A DNA stretch of 64,000 nt from an uncultured Acetobacteroides sp. (GCF_963678165.1 NZ_OY782755.1:3767501-3831500); one strand, 5' to 3'; shown: positions 19,736 to 28,462, counted from the stretch's first letter. Made by a program: numbers and translations. Notes: a model not told the origin generated them from the sequence alone.

Positions 19736-20503
19736 TTATACGATATTATCGAGGTTTAGGGAGTCGGTCTGCTTGGCAGCCTTAGCCTCCTTGGCATCCT
19801 CGCGGCCCTGTGCCTGACGCAGCTCCAACTCGAACTTCTCTCCAAAGGTAACGATCTGCGCGTGCGCCTGCGCCCACTTGGAGGTGGGGTTCACCATGGC
19901 CTGCGACTCGGTGTACTTGAGCAGCAGCTCCAGTGCCTCCTCGAACTCCGCGCGGATGGTCGAGGCCGAGTCGTACGCCTTACGCTCGGTATCGTCTACG
20001 CCGCGCGACTGGTAAACGTCCTCGAACTCCTTCTGTGCCGTAGCCAGCATGGCGAACGCTTCGGTTAATCCCAGCAGCTTAATGGCAGCAACGCACTCGG
20101 GCGACTTGAACTCGGCCAGCAGCTTGTTGAGGTTCGATGACTCGTCGTTGAGCTTCATCTTGTCCAACGCGATACCGTTACGCTCAATAATTCGCCAGAT
20201 CAGCTGCGCCGCAGCCCGCTCGGCATCATTGAACGAAATCAGGTAGCCCCTTAGCCGATGCTTGATGCCCCTAAATAGGTTATCACGCTTCCCATCGGCC
20301 TGCCTAACCAGCTGCGAGTACTGGCTGCGCAGCTCGCGGTTGAGCGCCTCACCGAGTTTAACGAATAGGCCAACGGCCTTGGTGTAGTAAGCACAGGTTT
20401 CGATCTCGGGAATGGAAAGATCCTTGAATACCCTAAAAACCTGCTCACCAAAGGTAACTAGCGAGGCTAGTACCAGCTTAGAAAAATTGATTAACTGTTT
20501 CAT
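19736..20503 (-). CDS. DUF6261 family protein (copy 1)
   Basis: 255 residues, predicted all-helical and cytosolic, with no signal peptide, membrane helix or catalytic motif I can name. I place it in DUF6261, a Bacteroidota family of unknown function. It shares an ordered set of residues with the protein at 52727-53446: KRD, IIER, DES..L.K..AE, LL.L and EFE. An ERKAY segment and a charged tail (GREDAKEAKAAK) follow. Its 5' side faces tandem array A2, which begins about 80-115 bases upstream, and its 3' side has a strong terminator. The second DUF6261 gene has the same arrangement with array A5. Function is unknown. Confidence 0.75.
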   Translation of the reverse strand: MKQLINFSKLVLASLVTFGEQVFRVFKDLSIPEIETCAYYTKAVGLFVKLGEALNRELRSQYSQLVRQADGKRDNLFRGIKHRLRGYLISFNDAERAAAQLIWRIIERNGIALDKMKLNDESSNLNKLLAEFKSPECVAAIKLLGLTEAFAMLATAQKEFEDVYQSRGVDDTERKAYDSASTIRAEFEEALELLLKYTESQAMVNPTSKWAQAHAQIVTFGEKFELELRQAQGREDAKEAKAAKQTDSLNLDNIV

Positions 20504-20584
20504 AGTTAAAAGATATTTAGTAATACTTCAGTTCGTACACCAAAAACTCCCTCGCTACCACACCTAATCTACCCCTCCGGGAGA

Positions 20585-20825
20585 ATTTCATCCTATCGCA
20601 TCGTTGAAAAATGCCTCCGCTGACAGCGGAAGGCTGTTCCCATCTGTAAATGGGTTTCCGCCAGCTGCGGAATGCCATTTTCAAGTGTAAACGGGTTTCC
20701 GCTAACTGCGGAACGCCATTTTCAGCTGTAAATGAGCTTCCGCTAGCAGCGGAATGCCATTCCCAAGTGTAAATGCACTTCCGCGGATAGCGGAAAACCA
20801 TTTTCACCTAAAAATGAACGTTACC
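20585..20825. repeat. Tandem array A2, period exactly 41 bp
   Basis: Five full units begin at CCGC at 20617, 20658, 20699, 20740 and 20781, all 41 bp apart, with partial units at both ends. Each unit holds two dyads: CCGC-N5-GCGG, and a CATTT/AAATG pair about 8 bases apart. Pairs change together: the first unit has CCCAT/ATGGG where others have CATTT/AAATG. The array lies just upstream of DUF6261 copy 1 and may be in its leader. The 13-bp stem-loop followed by AA-N-G-N-CATT is shared with array A1. Confidence 0.85.
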
Positions 20826-20977
20826 GGGCGGCAACCATCCCATTTCTTACCTCCAAAGGCTTTCCGTAGCCCCAGCTATGCCGCTCGCTGCACCATTTCT
20901 AAGAACGTCAGCGGTGAAAATAGCTTTTTTTAATTAAACAACCTCCGATTGATAATTTTTTTAACGGCTGACTGCTG

Positions 20978-21004
20978 CAAAAGTAATGCGACGACGTAGG
21001 CAAA
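20978..21004 (-). promoter_or_regulatory. Possible promoter upstream of array A2 and DUF6261 copy 1
   Basis: On the reverse strand TTTG (21004-21001) and TACTTTTG (20985-20978) are separated by 15 bases. The -7 box is perfect but the spacing is 3-4 bases short of the usual 18-19. If used, array A2 would lie in the 5' leader of the DUF6261 transcript. Confidence 0.3.
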
Positions 21005-21011
21005 GATGGAT

Positions 21012-21040
21012 GTAGAGACAAGGCAATGCCTTGTCTCTAC
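21012..21040. repeat. Perfect 29-bp palindromic hairpin
   Basis: GTAGAGACAAGGCA and its exact complement TGCCTTGTCTCTAC are separated by a single base. Hairpins of this GTAGAGAC type are a familiar intergenic repeat class in several bacteria. Relatives lie at 21096-21126 and 24479-24502. Confidence 0.7.
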
Positions 21041-21095
21041 CACAACGGTAGGGAATGGCAGTATGCATAACGATGATGCTGTGGAGGAACCAATT

Positions 21096-21126
21096 TTGTA
21101 TAGCCGCACGCCATGCGGCTATACAA
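21096..21126. repeat. Perfect 13-bp inverted repeat
   Basis: TTGTATAGCCGCA and TGCGGCTATACAA flank a 5-base loop. It lies 130 bp before the AAA ATPase gene, with the 21012 hairpin close by. There is no T run on either side, so it is more likely a small palindromic repeat element than a terminator. Confidence 0.65.
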
Positions 21127-21257
21127 GGTGTAAAGTAGAGCGTATAAGGGTAAGTAAAAAGTCGAAGCATCAAAATTATTTACTATTCATCTTTTGATGA
21201 TTCTTTTAAACCTATTACTTTTAGATCGTAAAATATCTAAATCTCAAATCCAACAAA

Positions 21258-23228
21258 ATGAAACTTGACATAACAGCAGATTACAAATCGCTTAACCCAT
21301 TTTCAATTGAGTTGCCTAAACTAACTATCTTGACTGGATTAAATGGGGCTGGAAAATCTCAAATTTTAGAAGCTATAAGCAATAATATAATTAAAATATT
21401 CGATAACGATAAAGAGTTAACTCAAAAAAAATATACAAATTTATTAAGTCTTATGCCCATAGACAATGGAGCATCTTCCAAAGAAATTATTGTTCAAAGA
21501 ATTAACAGTTCATTTACACAATTCCAGAATTTGCAAAACTCTTTGAAAAATTTCACCAACAATTTTTCAAATTCATTAAACTATGAAACTGAAAGACCAA
21601 TATATAGTAATCTCATAGGTATATTCGGCACATCAAGTTTACACACAATAGATCCAGATATTCTAAAAAAAGAAATAGAAATCAATTTCCCTAATAATCC
21701 AGACTACAAATCATTTTTAAATAAATACATGTCAAATTACTCATTATTTTGCAATCAAATGATAAACAATCACTACACAAATAAATATCAAAAAAATCGA
21801 CTAAATAAAATAAAAAAAGAAACTAACAAAGATATACATCAATTAACGTTAGATGATTTTCATAAATGTCTAATCCATATAGATAATAACAATACGGACT
21901 TATTCCAACATAATCTAGCAGAAACATTCAAGAGATATCATTTGAAATATGAGAATAATTTATACAATAAATTTAGATCAAATGAACTAAAAAATAAAGA
22001 TATCGTATGGTTAACCGATGAGGATTTTACTGAAAAATATGGAGAAGCACCTTGGATTTTGCTAAATAAGATACTTTCTGAAGCTAATTTAAATTACAAA
22101 GTTAATACACCTGAAAATCAATCAAGGGATGTCCCATTTGGCTTTAAACTTATTGATAATTCTACAGAAGTAGAAATAAGTATAAATGATTTATCATCTG
22201 GAGAAAAAGTAATTATGTCTTTAGTACTGGCTCTTCTAAATACAAGTGAAGATGAAGTATTACCCGAAATAATTCTAATGGACGAACCAGATGCATCTCT
22301 TCATCCTTCAATGACTAAACAATTTCTCAATGTTATAAACAACGTATTTGTAAAAGAAAAAGGTATTACAACCATAATTACCACACATTCTCCAACTACT
22401 GTTGCTTTAGCACCAGAAGAATCTCTTTATGTTGTATCAAAAAGTAACGAAAGAATTAAAAAGACCACAAAAGAGAAAGCTCTAAAGACTTTACTAGATG
22501 GTGTTCCTTCGATCAGCATTAACTACGAAAATAGAAGACAAGTTTTTGTTGAGAGCAAGTACGATGTATTTTTTTACGAAAAAGTATACCAAAAGATAAG
22601 AAGTTACTTGCATGACGATATTTCTCTTCATTTCATTTCATCAGGTACAAACGGATCTGGTTGCTCAGATCAAGTAAAAGAAATTGTAAAGAAATTAAAC
22701 TCTTTCGGAAACAAATCCATTTTTGGAATTATTGATTGGGACTGCAAGAATGTAAGCAAAGACAACATTCTTGTTCTCGGAGAAAACAAAAGGTATAGCA
22801 TTGAAAATTACATTTTTGATCCAATACTAATTACAGCATTTCTTTTAAGAGAAAAATTTATTACTCGTGATGATTTAGGACTTACAAAAAATGAAAGTTT
22901 TACAGACTTCAAGAATTTATCTCAAGACAAACTTCAACAAATAGCTGATTATACCATTAATAGAGTAAAAAGTAAAATTAATCCTTCAGAAGGAGAATGT
23001 TATAATATAAAATATATAAACGATACTGAAATTAAAATACCTATATGGTATTTGCAACTTCAAGGTCATGACCTAGAAGAAAAACTAAAAGAAGAATTTC
23101 ACCAACTTAAGAAATATAACAAGGAAGGTGAATTAAAGAATGAGATTATCAATAAAATTATTGATGACATTCCAGAACTTATACCTCATGACTTACTGGA
23201 TGTTTTCTTAAGAATACAATCCAACTAA
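21258..23228 (+). CDS. AAA-type (SMC/ABC-like) ATPase fused to a DUF4435/TOPRIM-like domain
   Basis: 656 residues. The ATPase half has Walker A GLNGAGKS (about 28-35), a long helical insertion, signature LSSGEK (about 313), Walker B ILMDEPD (about 339) and a TTHSP H-loop (about 375). The C-terminal part (about 420-650) fits DUF4435, a TOPRIM-related domain: VFVESKYD near 428 supplies the acidic residue, IIDWD near 491 the DxD, and a YSIENYIFD stretch follows. Single ATPase-TOPRIM proteins of this layout (compare OLD and GajA) are often phage-defence nucleases, so defence is a plausible role but not shown. The gene is far more AT-rich than its neighbours and stands alone, which suggests transfer. 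Confidence 0.82.
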   Translation: MKLDITADYKSLNPFSIELPKLTILTGLNGAGKSQILEAISNNIIKIFDNDKELTQKKYTNLLSLMPIDNGASSKEIIVQRINSSFTQFQNLQNSLKNFTNNFSNSLNYETERPIYSNLIGIFGTSSLHTIDPDILKKEIEINFPNNPDYKSFLNKYMSNYSLFCNQMINNHYTNKYQKNRLNKIKKETNKDIHQLTLDDFHKCLIHIDNNNTDLFQHNLAETFKRYHLKYENNLYNKFRSNELKNKDIVWLTDEDFTEKYGEAPWILLNKILSEANLNYKVNTPENQSRDVPFGFKLIDNSTEVEISINDLSSGEKVIMSLVLALLNTSEDEVLPEIILMDEPDASLHPSMTKQFLNVINNVFVKEKGITTIITTHSPTTVALAPEESLYVVSKSNERIKKTTKEKALKTLLDGVPSISINYENRRQVFVESKYDVFFYEKVYQKIRSYLHDDISLHFISSGTNGSGCSDQVKEIVKKLNSFGNKSIFGIIDWDCKNVSKDNILVLGENKRYSIENYIFDPILITAFLLREKFITRDDLGLTKNESFTDFKNLSQDKLQQIADYTINRVKSKINPSEGECYNIKYINDTEIKIPIWYLQLQGHDLEEKLKEEFHQLKKYNKEGELKNEIINKIIDDIPELIPHDLLDVFLRIQSN

Positions 23229-23289
23229 TCTCAATCTCCATTAGGCGAAGATCCCAACCTTCATCAATCCTATCATTGCAGGCTATAGC

Positions 23290-23323
23290 AAAAAAGCAAA
23301 AGCGCAGGTCTTCCCCGCGCTTT
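23290..23323 (-). terminator. Terminator after map
   Basis: On the reverse strand AAAGCGC and GCGCTTT pair around an 11-base loop and run into a T-rich tail. It lies about 70 bases beyond the map stop. Confidence 0.65.
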
Positions 23324-23391
23324 GCCGTAGTATCATATCTTCGAAGAATTCGGCTACCTGCCGCTACCGATAGGCGGTAATCGAAAGCGTG

Positions 23392-24156
23392 CTAGTCCCA
23401 GATTCCGTTTTTTTCGGTAAGGATAACGGGTTCCGAGTCGGTAACTAGGATGGTGTGCTCGTGCTGGCAGCCGAAGCCACCACGCTCGCCGGTAAGGGTC
23501 CAGCCGTTGCTGTCGGTTTTGGTGTAGGACGAGAAGGTGGTGATAAAGGTCTCGATGGCCACCACGCCCCCCTTACGGAAGCGCTGCTTGTACGAGCGGT
23601 CCTGCCAGTTAAGGATTTCGAGGGGCTCCTCGTGCAGCTTTCGGCCAACGCCGTGGCCCGAGAGATCCTTGATAACCTTGTAGCCCGCCCTTTTGGCCTC
23701 TGTCTCGATCAGCAGCCCCAGCCTCGACACCTCCAATCCGCCATGGATGCTCATGATGGCCGTTCGGAGAATGTTTCTGGAAGCATCAACCAGCTTTTGG
23801 TGGTGGTGGATATCCTCACCCAGCACAAACGAACCGCCGTTGTCGGAGAAAAAGCCGCCAAGCTCGGCCGACACGTCGATGTTTATCAGATCGCCCTCCT
23901 GTAGGATACGTTTTTCGGAAGGAATACCGTGGGCTATTTCGTCGTTAAGGCTGATGCACGTCCACCCCGGAAAGTCGTAGCTAACCTTGGGTGCCGATTT
24001 TGCCCCATACTGGTTAAGGAGCATGCCGCCATACTCATCGAGTTCCTTGGTAGACATGCCCACGCGAGCATGTTCGCGCATCTGCTTAAGCGTTACGGCC
24101 ACCGCATCGCTTATTCGCTTCATTCCCTCCAGCTCTTCCTCGTTGGAAATTACCAT
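23392..24156 (-). CDS. map: Methionine aminopeptidase, type I
   Basis: 254 residues. It removes the initiator methionine from new proteins. The five metal ligands of the pita-bread fold are visible: Asp in NIDVS (about 91), Asp in FSDNGG (about 102), His in GHGVGR (about 167), Glu in AIETF (about 200) and Glu in QHEHT (about 232). The length fits type Ia. In many Bacteroidota map sits in the ribosomal-protein operon; here it stands alone with its own promoter and terminator, so it may be a second copy. Confidence 0.95.
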   Translation of the reverse strand: MVISNEEELEGMKRISDAVAVTLKQMREHARVGMSTKELDEYGGMLLNQYGAKSAPKVSYDFPGWTCISLNDEIAHGIPSEKRILQEGDLINIDVSAELGGFFSDNGGSFVLGEDIHHHQKLVDASRNILRTAIMSIHGGLEVSRLGLLIETEAKRAGYKVIKDLSGHGVGRKLHEEPLEILNWQDRSYKQRFRKGGVVAIETFITTFSSYTKTDSNGWTLTGERGGFGCQHEHTILVTDSEPVILTEKNGIWD

Positions 24157-24231
24157 CGCAATATGTATTTAAGTCGCCTGCGGAAGTTGGCGCATTTCGC
24201 CACCGCAGATTCGGTTGCGAGAAACCTCCTA

Positions 24232-24261
24232 CAAAATTAAGCCGCATCGCCGCCACACCAA
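24232..24261 (-). promoter_or_regulatory. Promoter of map
   Basis: On the reverse strand TTG (24261-24259), 19 bases, then TAATTTTG (24239-24232), a full match to TAnnTTTG. It lies 75 bases upstream of the map start. Confidence 0.55.
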
Positions 24262-24339
24262 CACAATTGAGGTTAAATGATTGAGACCATTGCCTCTGTT
24301 AGGCGAAGGCTTCAGACCATAGCCGTAGTTTAAAAGCAG

Positions 24340-24400
24340 AAACGCCCAATAGCAGCACGTAATCCCCTCCTTGGGAGGGGTAAGGGGTGGGTTTGCTCGT
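24340..24400. repeat. Intergenic repeat, copy 1 (flanking the symporter gene)
   Basis: The segment begins AACGCCCAATAGCA and ends GTTTGCTCGT. In between it carries a CCCCTCC-TT-GGGAGGGG hairpin. The same beginning and end, 61-63 bp apart, recur at 25979-26041 on the other side of the symporter gene in the same orientation. The interior is diverged between the two copies. Confidence 0.6.
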
Positions 24401-24445
24401 ACGAATATAATCCAGCCCGTCCTTATACAACATGAGGTCGAGAAT

Positions 24446-24475
24446 AAAAAAAGCATAGGCTCTACCTATGCTTTT
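24446..24475 (-). terminator. Terminator after the dicarboxylate symporter
   Basis: AAAAGCATAGG and CCTATGCTTTT form a perfect 11-bp stem with a five-base loop; on the reverse strand it ends in a T run. A second hairpin (24479-24502, arms AGAGtCGCA/TGCGgCTCT) lies between it and the stop codon. Confidence 0.8.
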
Positions 24476-24513
24476 CAAAGAGTCGCACGGCCTTGCGGCT
24501 CTACGGAAACCTG

Positions 24514-25725
24514 CTACACCTTTAGCGTTTCACCCTCGGAGTGGGCAACGACAACGGCACCGCAGGAGTCGCTCCAAACGTTTACCGCCGTGCGGAACAT
24601 GTCGAGGATTCTGTCAACCGATAGGATAAGGCCAATACCCTCCATCGGTAGGCCAATGGCCGAAAGAATAATCGTGATCATTACCAGCCCCGCCATGGGG
24701 ATTCCGGCTGCGCCTATCGAGGCCATCAGAGTTGTGACCAGCACTATGGCCTGCTGCCCAAGGGTGAGGTCGATGCCGTAGGCCTGCGCAATAAATATGG
24801 CGGCCACCAGCTCGTAGAGGGCGGTACCGTTCATGTTCACCGTCGTTCCAATAGGCAGCATAAAGCGGACTATGGTTTTCGACACGCCCGAGTTGTCCTC
24901 CAGCGCCTCCATGGTAAAGGGTAGCGCCGCGTTAGACGACGAGGTGGTGAAGGCGGTAAACAGCGGGATTCGCATTGCCCGTAGCTGCTTTAGGGGATGA
25001 ACCTTGCCGATGAACTTCAGAATAAGGGGCAGCGATATCATGGAATGTACCACCAAACCCAGAAGCACCACGCCTATATACATGCCCAACCGTGCCACAA
25101 CCTCGCCCAAGTTGCTCTGGCTGGCCACCTGGTTGGCCACAATACCAAAAATACCGAGTGGGGTGAACTTAATGATGAACATGGTGAACTTCATAATCAC
25201 CTCGAAAAGGCCGTTGAAGATATTGGTAAGCGAATCTTTGTACACCTTATCGACCTTAATGATGAAGAACCCGAACAGAATACCAAAGAAGATGATGCCG
25301 AGCATGTTGTTTTCGACCATTGCCTTAACAATATTATCGGGAATAATGGTGAGCAAGGTGTCGCCAAACGACTGGTTTACTACCCCAACACCAGTTATGC
25401 TCTCCTTAAAGCCCAAATCGGCGCCAACACCCGGCTTAATGAGGTTTACAAGGATAAGCCCTGTAAGCAAGGCCAGCACGCTCGACCCAAGGTAGTAAGC
25501 TACGGTTTTTGCTCCCAGACGTCCCAAATTTTTAGCATCGCCAATGTTGGAAACGCCCGAAATCATCGAGGCAAAGATCAGCGGGATGATGATCATCTTA
25601 AGCGCCTTGATGAAGACAACACCCATCCACGCTACATAGTGCACCTGATTCTTGAAAAAGATTCCGAATAAAATGGCCAGTACAAAAGCGATTAGTATCT
25701 GCCAGTAGAGCTCTATTTTTTTCAT
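24514..25725 (-). CDS. Dicarboxylate/amino acid:cation symporter (DAACS family)
   Basis: 403 residues, eight membrane helices plus two re-entrant loops expected for the GltPh fold. The SSSNAALPF serine-rich hairpin near residue 275 and the NMNGTALYE motif near 305 are the substrate- and sodium-binding signatures. It takes up glutamate, aspartate or C4-dicarboxylates with sodium or protons; the exact substrate cannot be read from the sequence. It stands alone on its strand with its own terminator. Confidence 0.92.
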   Translation of the reverse strand: MKKIELYWQILIAFVLAILFGIFFKNQVHYVAWMGVVFIKALKMIIIPLIFASMISGVSNIGDAKNLGRLGAKTVAYYLGSSVLALLTGLILVNLIKPGVGADLGFKESITGVGVVNQSFGDTLLTIIPDNIVKAMVENNMLGIIFFGILFGFFIIKVDKVYKDSLTNIFNGLFEVIMKFTMFIIKFTPLGIFGIVANQVASQSNLGEVVARLGMYIGVVLLGLVVHSMISLPLILKFIGKVHPLKQLRAMRIPLFTAFTTSSSNAALPFTMEALEDNSGVSKTIVRFMLPIGTTVNMNGTALYELVAAIFIAQAYGIDLTLGQQAIVLVTTLMASIGAAGIPMAGLVMITIILSAIGLPMEGIGLILSVDRILDMFRTAVNVWSDSCGAVVVAHSEGETLKV

Positions 25726-25885
25726 ACACCAGCGAGTTTTGAGGCAAATTACTCCATTTCGAAGGCAGGCTCAAGTATTTGAAACATAGCTTTTGTTAAA
25801 TGGGATTGGCAGAGAAAAGAACAGGGATTGCAACCGATGAATCCCCCCAGATGCGGATAGAGACACCGTGAATGGCATCTTCCAG

Positions 25886-25925
25886 AAAAAAACCGCCATC
25901 CCCAATGATCGGGAATGGCGGTTTT
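25886..25925. terminator. Bidirectional hairpin terminator
   Basis: AAAACCGCCATcCCC and GGGaATGGCGGTTTT form a strong stem with A and T runs on either side. It lies between the DUF2264 gene (stop 278 bases away) and the symporter start, and probably stops read-through from the former. The rest of 25726-26202 holds only the repeat copy at 25979 and no convincing gene. Confidence 0.6.
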
Positions 25926-25978
25926 ATATATGATACGCTTGCCGAGGCGGCATGTCGAGCCTTCAAACAAGAATGCAT

Positions 25979-26041
25979 AAACGCCCAATAGCATCACATT
26001 ATCCTCCTACATATGCGAGAAGTAGTGGCAAGTTTGCTCGT
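25979..26041. repeat. Intergenic repeat, copy 2 (flanking the symporter gene)
   Basis: It begins AAACGCCCAATAGCA, continues with CAC and ATCCTCC as in copy 1, and ends GTTTGCTCGT. The inner hairpin of copy 1 is not kept. Both copies have the same orientation and almost the same length, with 1.6 kb between their starts. Confidence 0.55.
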
Positions 26042-26202
26042 CTAAATCAAGACTTTTCGCTTCACTTGACGTTCTTACCCACCCCCGACCCCTCCGAGGA
26101 GGGGACAATCTGCCACGATTATGCGTTGGTGCTTTATAACTATCCTCATCATTTCAAATACCTATATATCCATGATTCACCTTGCATGCTCGGCTAGGGC
26201 TG

Positions 26203-28269
26203 CTACTGCTCGCCAAAGCGGATGGTCTTTCGTCCATCCTTGGTTAGCGAAACCTCTACGGTGCTACCATCGGCCGAGCACTTTATGCCCTTTACAGGAA
26301 CAAGCTCGTCGTCGGTCCACTTTTCGCCAGCCTTTTTCCAAAGCATAAGGGTGGCGTAGATGTGAGGATGGTTAGGAGTTGGAGTAAAGCTGTCCGACAC
26401 GTTGATTACGGTGCTCTCGTTGGCCTGTGGGTGCACCCCTTGGGCATCTACGGCTTGCATGCTATCCCATCCGTCCAGCGTAACCATGGCCAGCTGGTAC
26501 TCGCCATTGCTGATGATCTGCACCTGATGGTCCTTCACCTTTCTCCTCTCCTTGACGATCTCGCCATGCAGCTTTGGCAGGGCGTAGTGCCCCAGCCGCA
26601 CCTGAATGGAGTCGGTGCTTAGGTTTCGGTCTACTCGGAGGATTCCGTTCTCCAGAGGGATATCGGCTAGGTTGAACCGTACGTTGCTGTTGGTTTCGAG
26701 GGTAACATCGCGGTAGTAAACATTGTCTTCGAACTTCTTGAACTTGTAGAGGCGGAAGGGCTCCCATTCGCCCTTTTTGTTCTTAACGATGTAGTTCATC
26801 GATACCACCCCGGGCACGCCATCGGCCTGCCATGGGAAGGCGCTGCTATACGAAAGTCGGTTGTAGTTTTCGCTGCTGCGGAAGGGCTCGCTGGCCCCGA
26901 TGAGCTTTACGTCGCACCACGCCCTAACCTCGGAGGCTCCGATGTTGGGGTAGTCGGTAATCAGGATCTTAGAGCCCTCCTGAAACTTGCTGTACGCCTT
27001 ACCCGCTACGAGTTCGTTGCGCCAGGCGCCCTCATTTTCCACGGAGGTCCAGAATGGGCTGCTGGCGGGGACGTAAAGGCCTAGGAATGCCTTGCCCATC
27101 CAGAAAACGCTGCCTCTACAGCTGTACGACTGCACCGCGGGCTCGAATGGGCCGTAGAAGCCAAGGGTGGGGATGCCATCCTTCAGCAGATTCGGGTTCT
27201 GCAGAAACTGCAGCAGCGCGCCGGAGGCAATCCTCCGCATCCACCCGTAGTTGGTCGATGGATCGTTTTCTAGGCCCGTTAGCGCAAGAGGAATAACCGC
27301 GCCAAAGCGGTAGGTGATGCTTCGGCCCCACATTATCATCTTACCATCGCGGCTAAACATGTAGGGGTAGCTATCCTTAATAGGCTTAAAGTTTTCCATA
27401 AACTTTTGGGCGTAGGCGGGGTAGTACCGCTTGCCAAAGAACTCGGACCACAACGGGGCGTACATCTGGAAGGCCCACATGCTGTAGTAGTCGTAGGCTG
27501 GGTTGTCGTTGTACCAGCCTTGACCAACGTAGTGCGCCAGGCACTTGTCGAGGTACTCGGTAAGCAGCGCCTCGTTTACCGCGTAGCCCTGATCCTTGAA
27601 AAAGCTGAGGATAAAAATATTGAAGAACTTCCAGTTGGAAGGTACGGTGGGCCCATCGCCGTAGCTAATCATGGTGGCGGCAAGCGCATCCTTCTTTTCC
27701 TTGGACAGCGGCTGCCAGAGCACCTCGGGGATGGCAAAGAGCGAAACGGCCAACGCCCCAAACTCTACGAGGGTTTGGGTGCAGCCCGTTTGGGGGCTAC
27801 GCCGATGGATGTAGGTGAGGCTGGTGCTGTCGAGCAGCTTCGATATTTGGTGGCGGTAGTAGTCGGCCACCCTGATGTTATGGATAACGAGCGTAGAGTC
27901 CTCCTTGAGCAGCGGAGCGGCTAAGAAGAGGGTTCGGCAAAGCCCTTCGAGCATGGCGGTAGGCTCCTGCTGCGGGCTCCGCGGGTAGCTTTTCCCGGGC
28001 TGCTTGGGGAATCGCATAGGGTCGTCGAGGCTATTCACGTAGCCAAAGGCCCCCTCCAGTAGGTAGCGCGCGGCGGCTTTCCAATGCTCACGGGTTACGC
28101 CCGTAAAGGGGCTTTGCGTATAGTTGGGGTTAACCAGCTGAAATACGTTGCTGTCGGCAGCTACGCTGCCCTGCACAACCGGCCTACTGACGCCATCGGG
28201 ATGCGCCGCTGCGGCAAAGCACGACAGCGCAAGCGAAGCAACGAGGCCAAATCTTACCAAATGTTTCAT
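26203..28269 (-). CDS. Secreted DUF2264 protein
   Basis: 688 residues from the ATG at 28269. This start gives a clear signal peptide (MKHLVRFGL...CFAAAA) and lies below a promoter at 28370-28341; a longer frame from 28362 would begin upstream of that promoter. The body matches DUF2264, an alpha/alpha-barrel family found next to polysaccharide-degradation genes: an ARYLLEGAFGY start, YDYYSMWAFQMY near 255, and GRSITYRFGA near 320. A beta-rich C-terminal third follows. A role as a secreted glycoside or uronic-acid-processing enzyme is likely but unproven. No carbohydrate operon surrounds it here. Confidence 0.85.
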   Translation of the reverse strand: MKHLVRFGLVASLALSCFAAAAHPDGVSRPVVQGSVAADSNVFQLVNPNYTQSPFTGVTREHWKAAARYLLEGAFGYVNSLDDPMRFPKQPGKSYPRSPQQEPTAMLEGLCRTLFLAAPLLKEDSTLVIHNIRVADYYRHQISKLLDSTSLTYIHRRSPQTGCTQTLVEFGALAVSLFAIPEVLWQPLSKEKKDALAATMISYGDGPTVPSNWKFFNIFILSFFKDQGYAVNEALLTEYLDKCLAHYVGQGWYNDNPAYDYYSMWAFQMYAPLWSEFFGKRYYPAYAQKFMENFKPIKDSYPYMFSRDGKMIMWGRSITYRFGAVIPLALTGLENDPSTNYGWMRRIASGALLQFLQNPNLLKDGIPTLGFYGPFEPAVQSYSCRGSVFWMGKAFLGLYVPASSPFWTSVENEGAWRNELVAGKAYSKFQEGSKILITDYPNIGASEVRAWCDVKLIGASEPFRSSENYNRLSYSSAFPWQADGVPGVVSMNYIVKNKKGEWEPFRLYKFKKFEDNVYYRDVTLETNSNVRFNLADIPLENGILRVDRNLSTDSIQVRLGHYALPKLHGEIVKERRKVKDHQVQIISNGEYQLAMVTLDGWDSMQAVDAQGVHPQANESTVINVSDSFTPTPNHPHIYATLMLWKKAGEKWTDDELVPVKGIKCSADGSTVEVSLTKDGRKTIRFGEQ

Positions 28270-28340
28270 GTTGAATTCAATTATAGCTAGCGGACTACTA
28301 AAATCAAAGATTCCGCTCCGGCATAGGGTCGAAGCGAAAG

Positions 28341-28370
28341 CAAAGATGAGAAAAAAACGCATCCGAACAA
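28341..28370 (-). promoter_or_regulatory. Promoter of the DUF2264 gene
   Basis: On the reverse strand TTG (28370-28368), 19 bases, then CATCTTTG (28348-28341), one mismatch from TAnnTTTG. It lies 72 bases upstream of the ATG at 28269 and decides between two possible starts. Confidence 0.45.
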
Positions 28371-28462
28371 TTGATGCGGGGTAAGGTTACCGTTGACCTA
28401 CCAAATGGCAACGGGCCGTAGAGCGCTCCCCCATTGGGCAGAACCTCCGGAATTTCGGAGGG

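Noticed and set aside
19736..20503. DUF6261 as a RAYT-like HUH transposase
   Set aside because: No HUH motif or catalytic Tyr context is visible; the link with arrays is positional only.
25749..25997. 82-codon open frame next to the symporter
   Set aside because: It spans the hairpin at 25886-25925 and part of a repeat, and has no protein features.
28270..28362. Longer N-terminus of the DUF2264 protein
   Set aside because: It would begin upstream of the likely promoter and place the signal peptide inside the protein.
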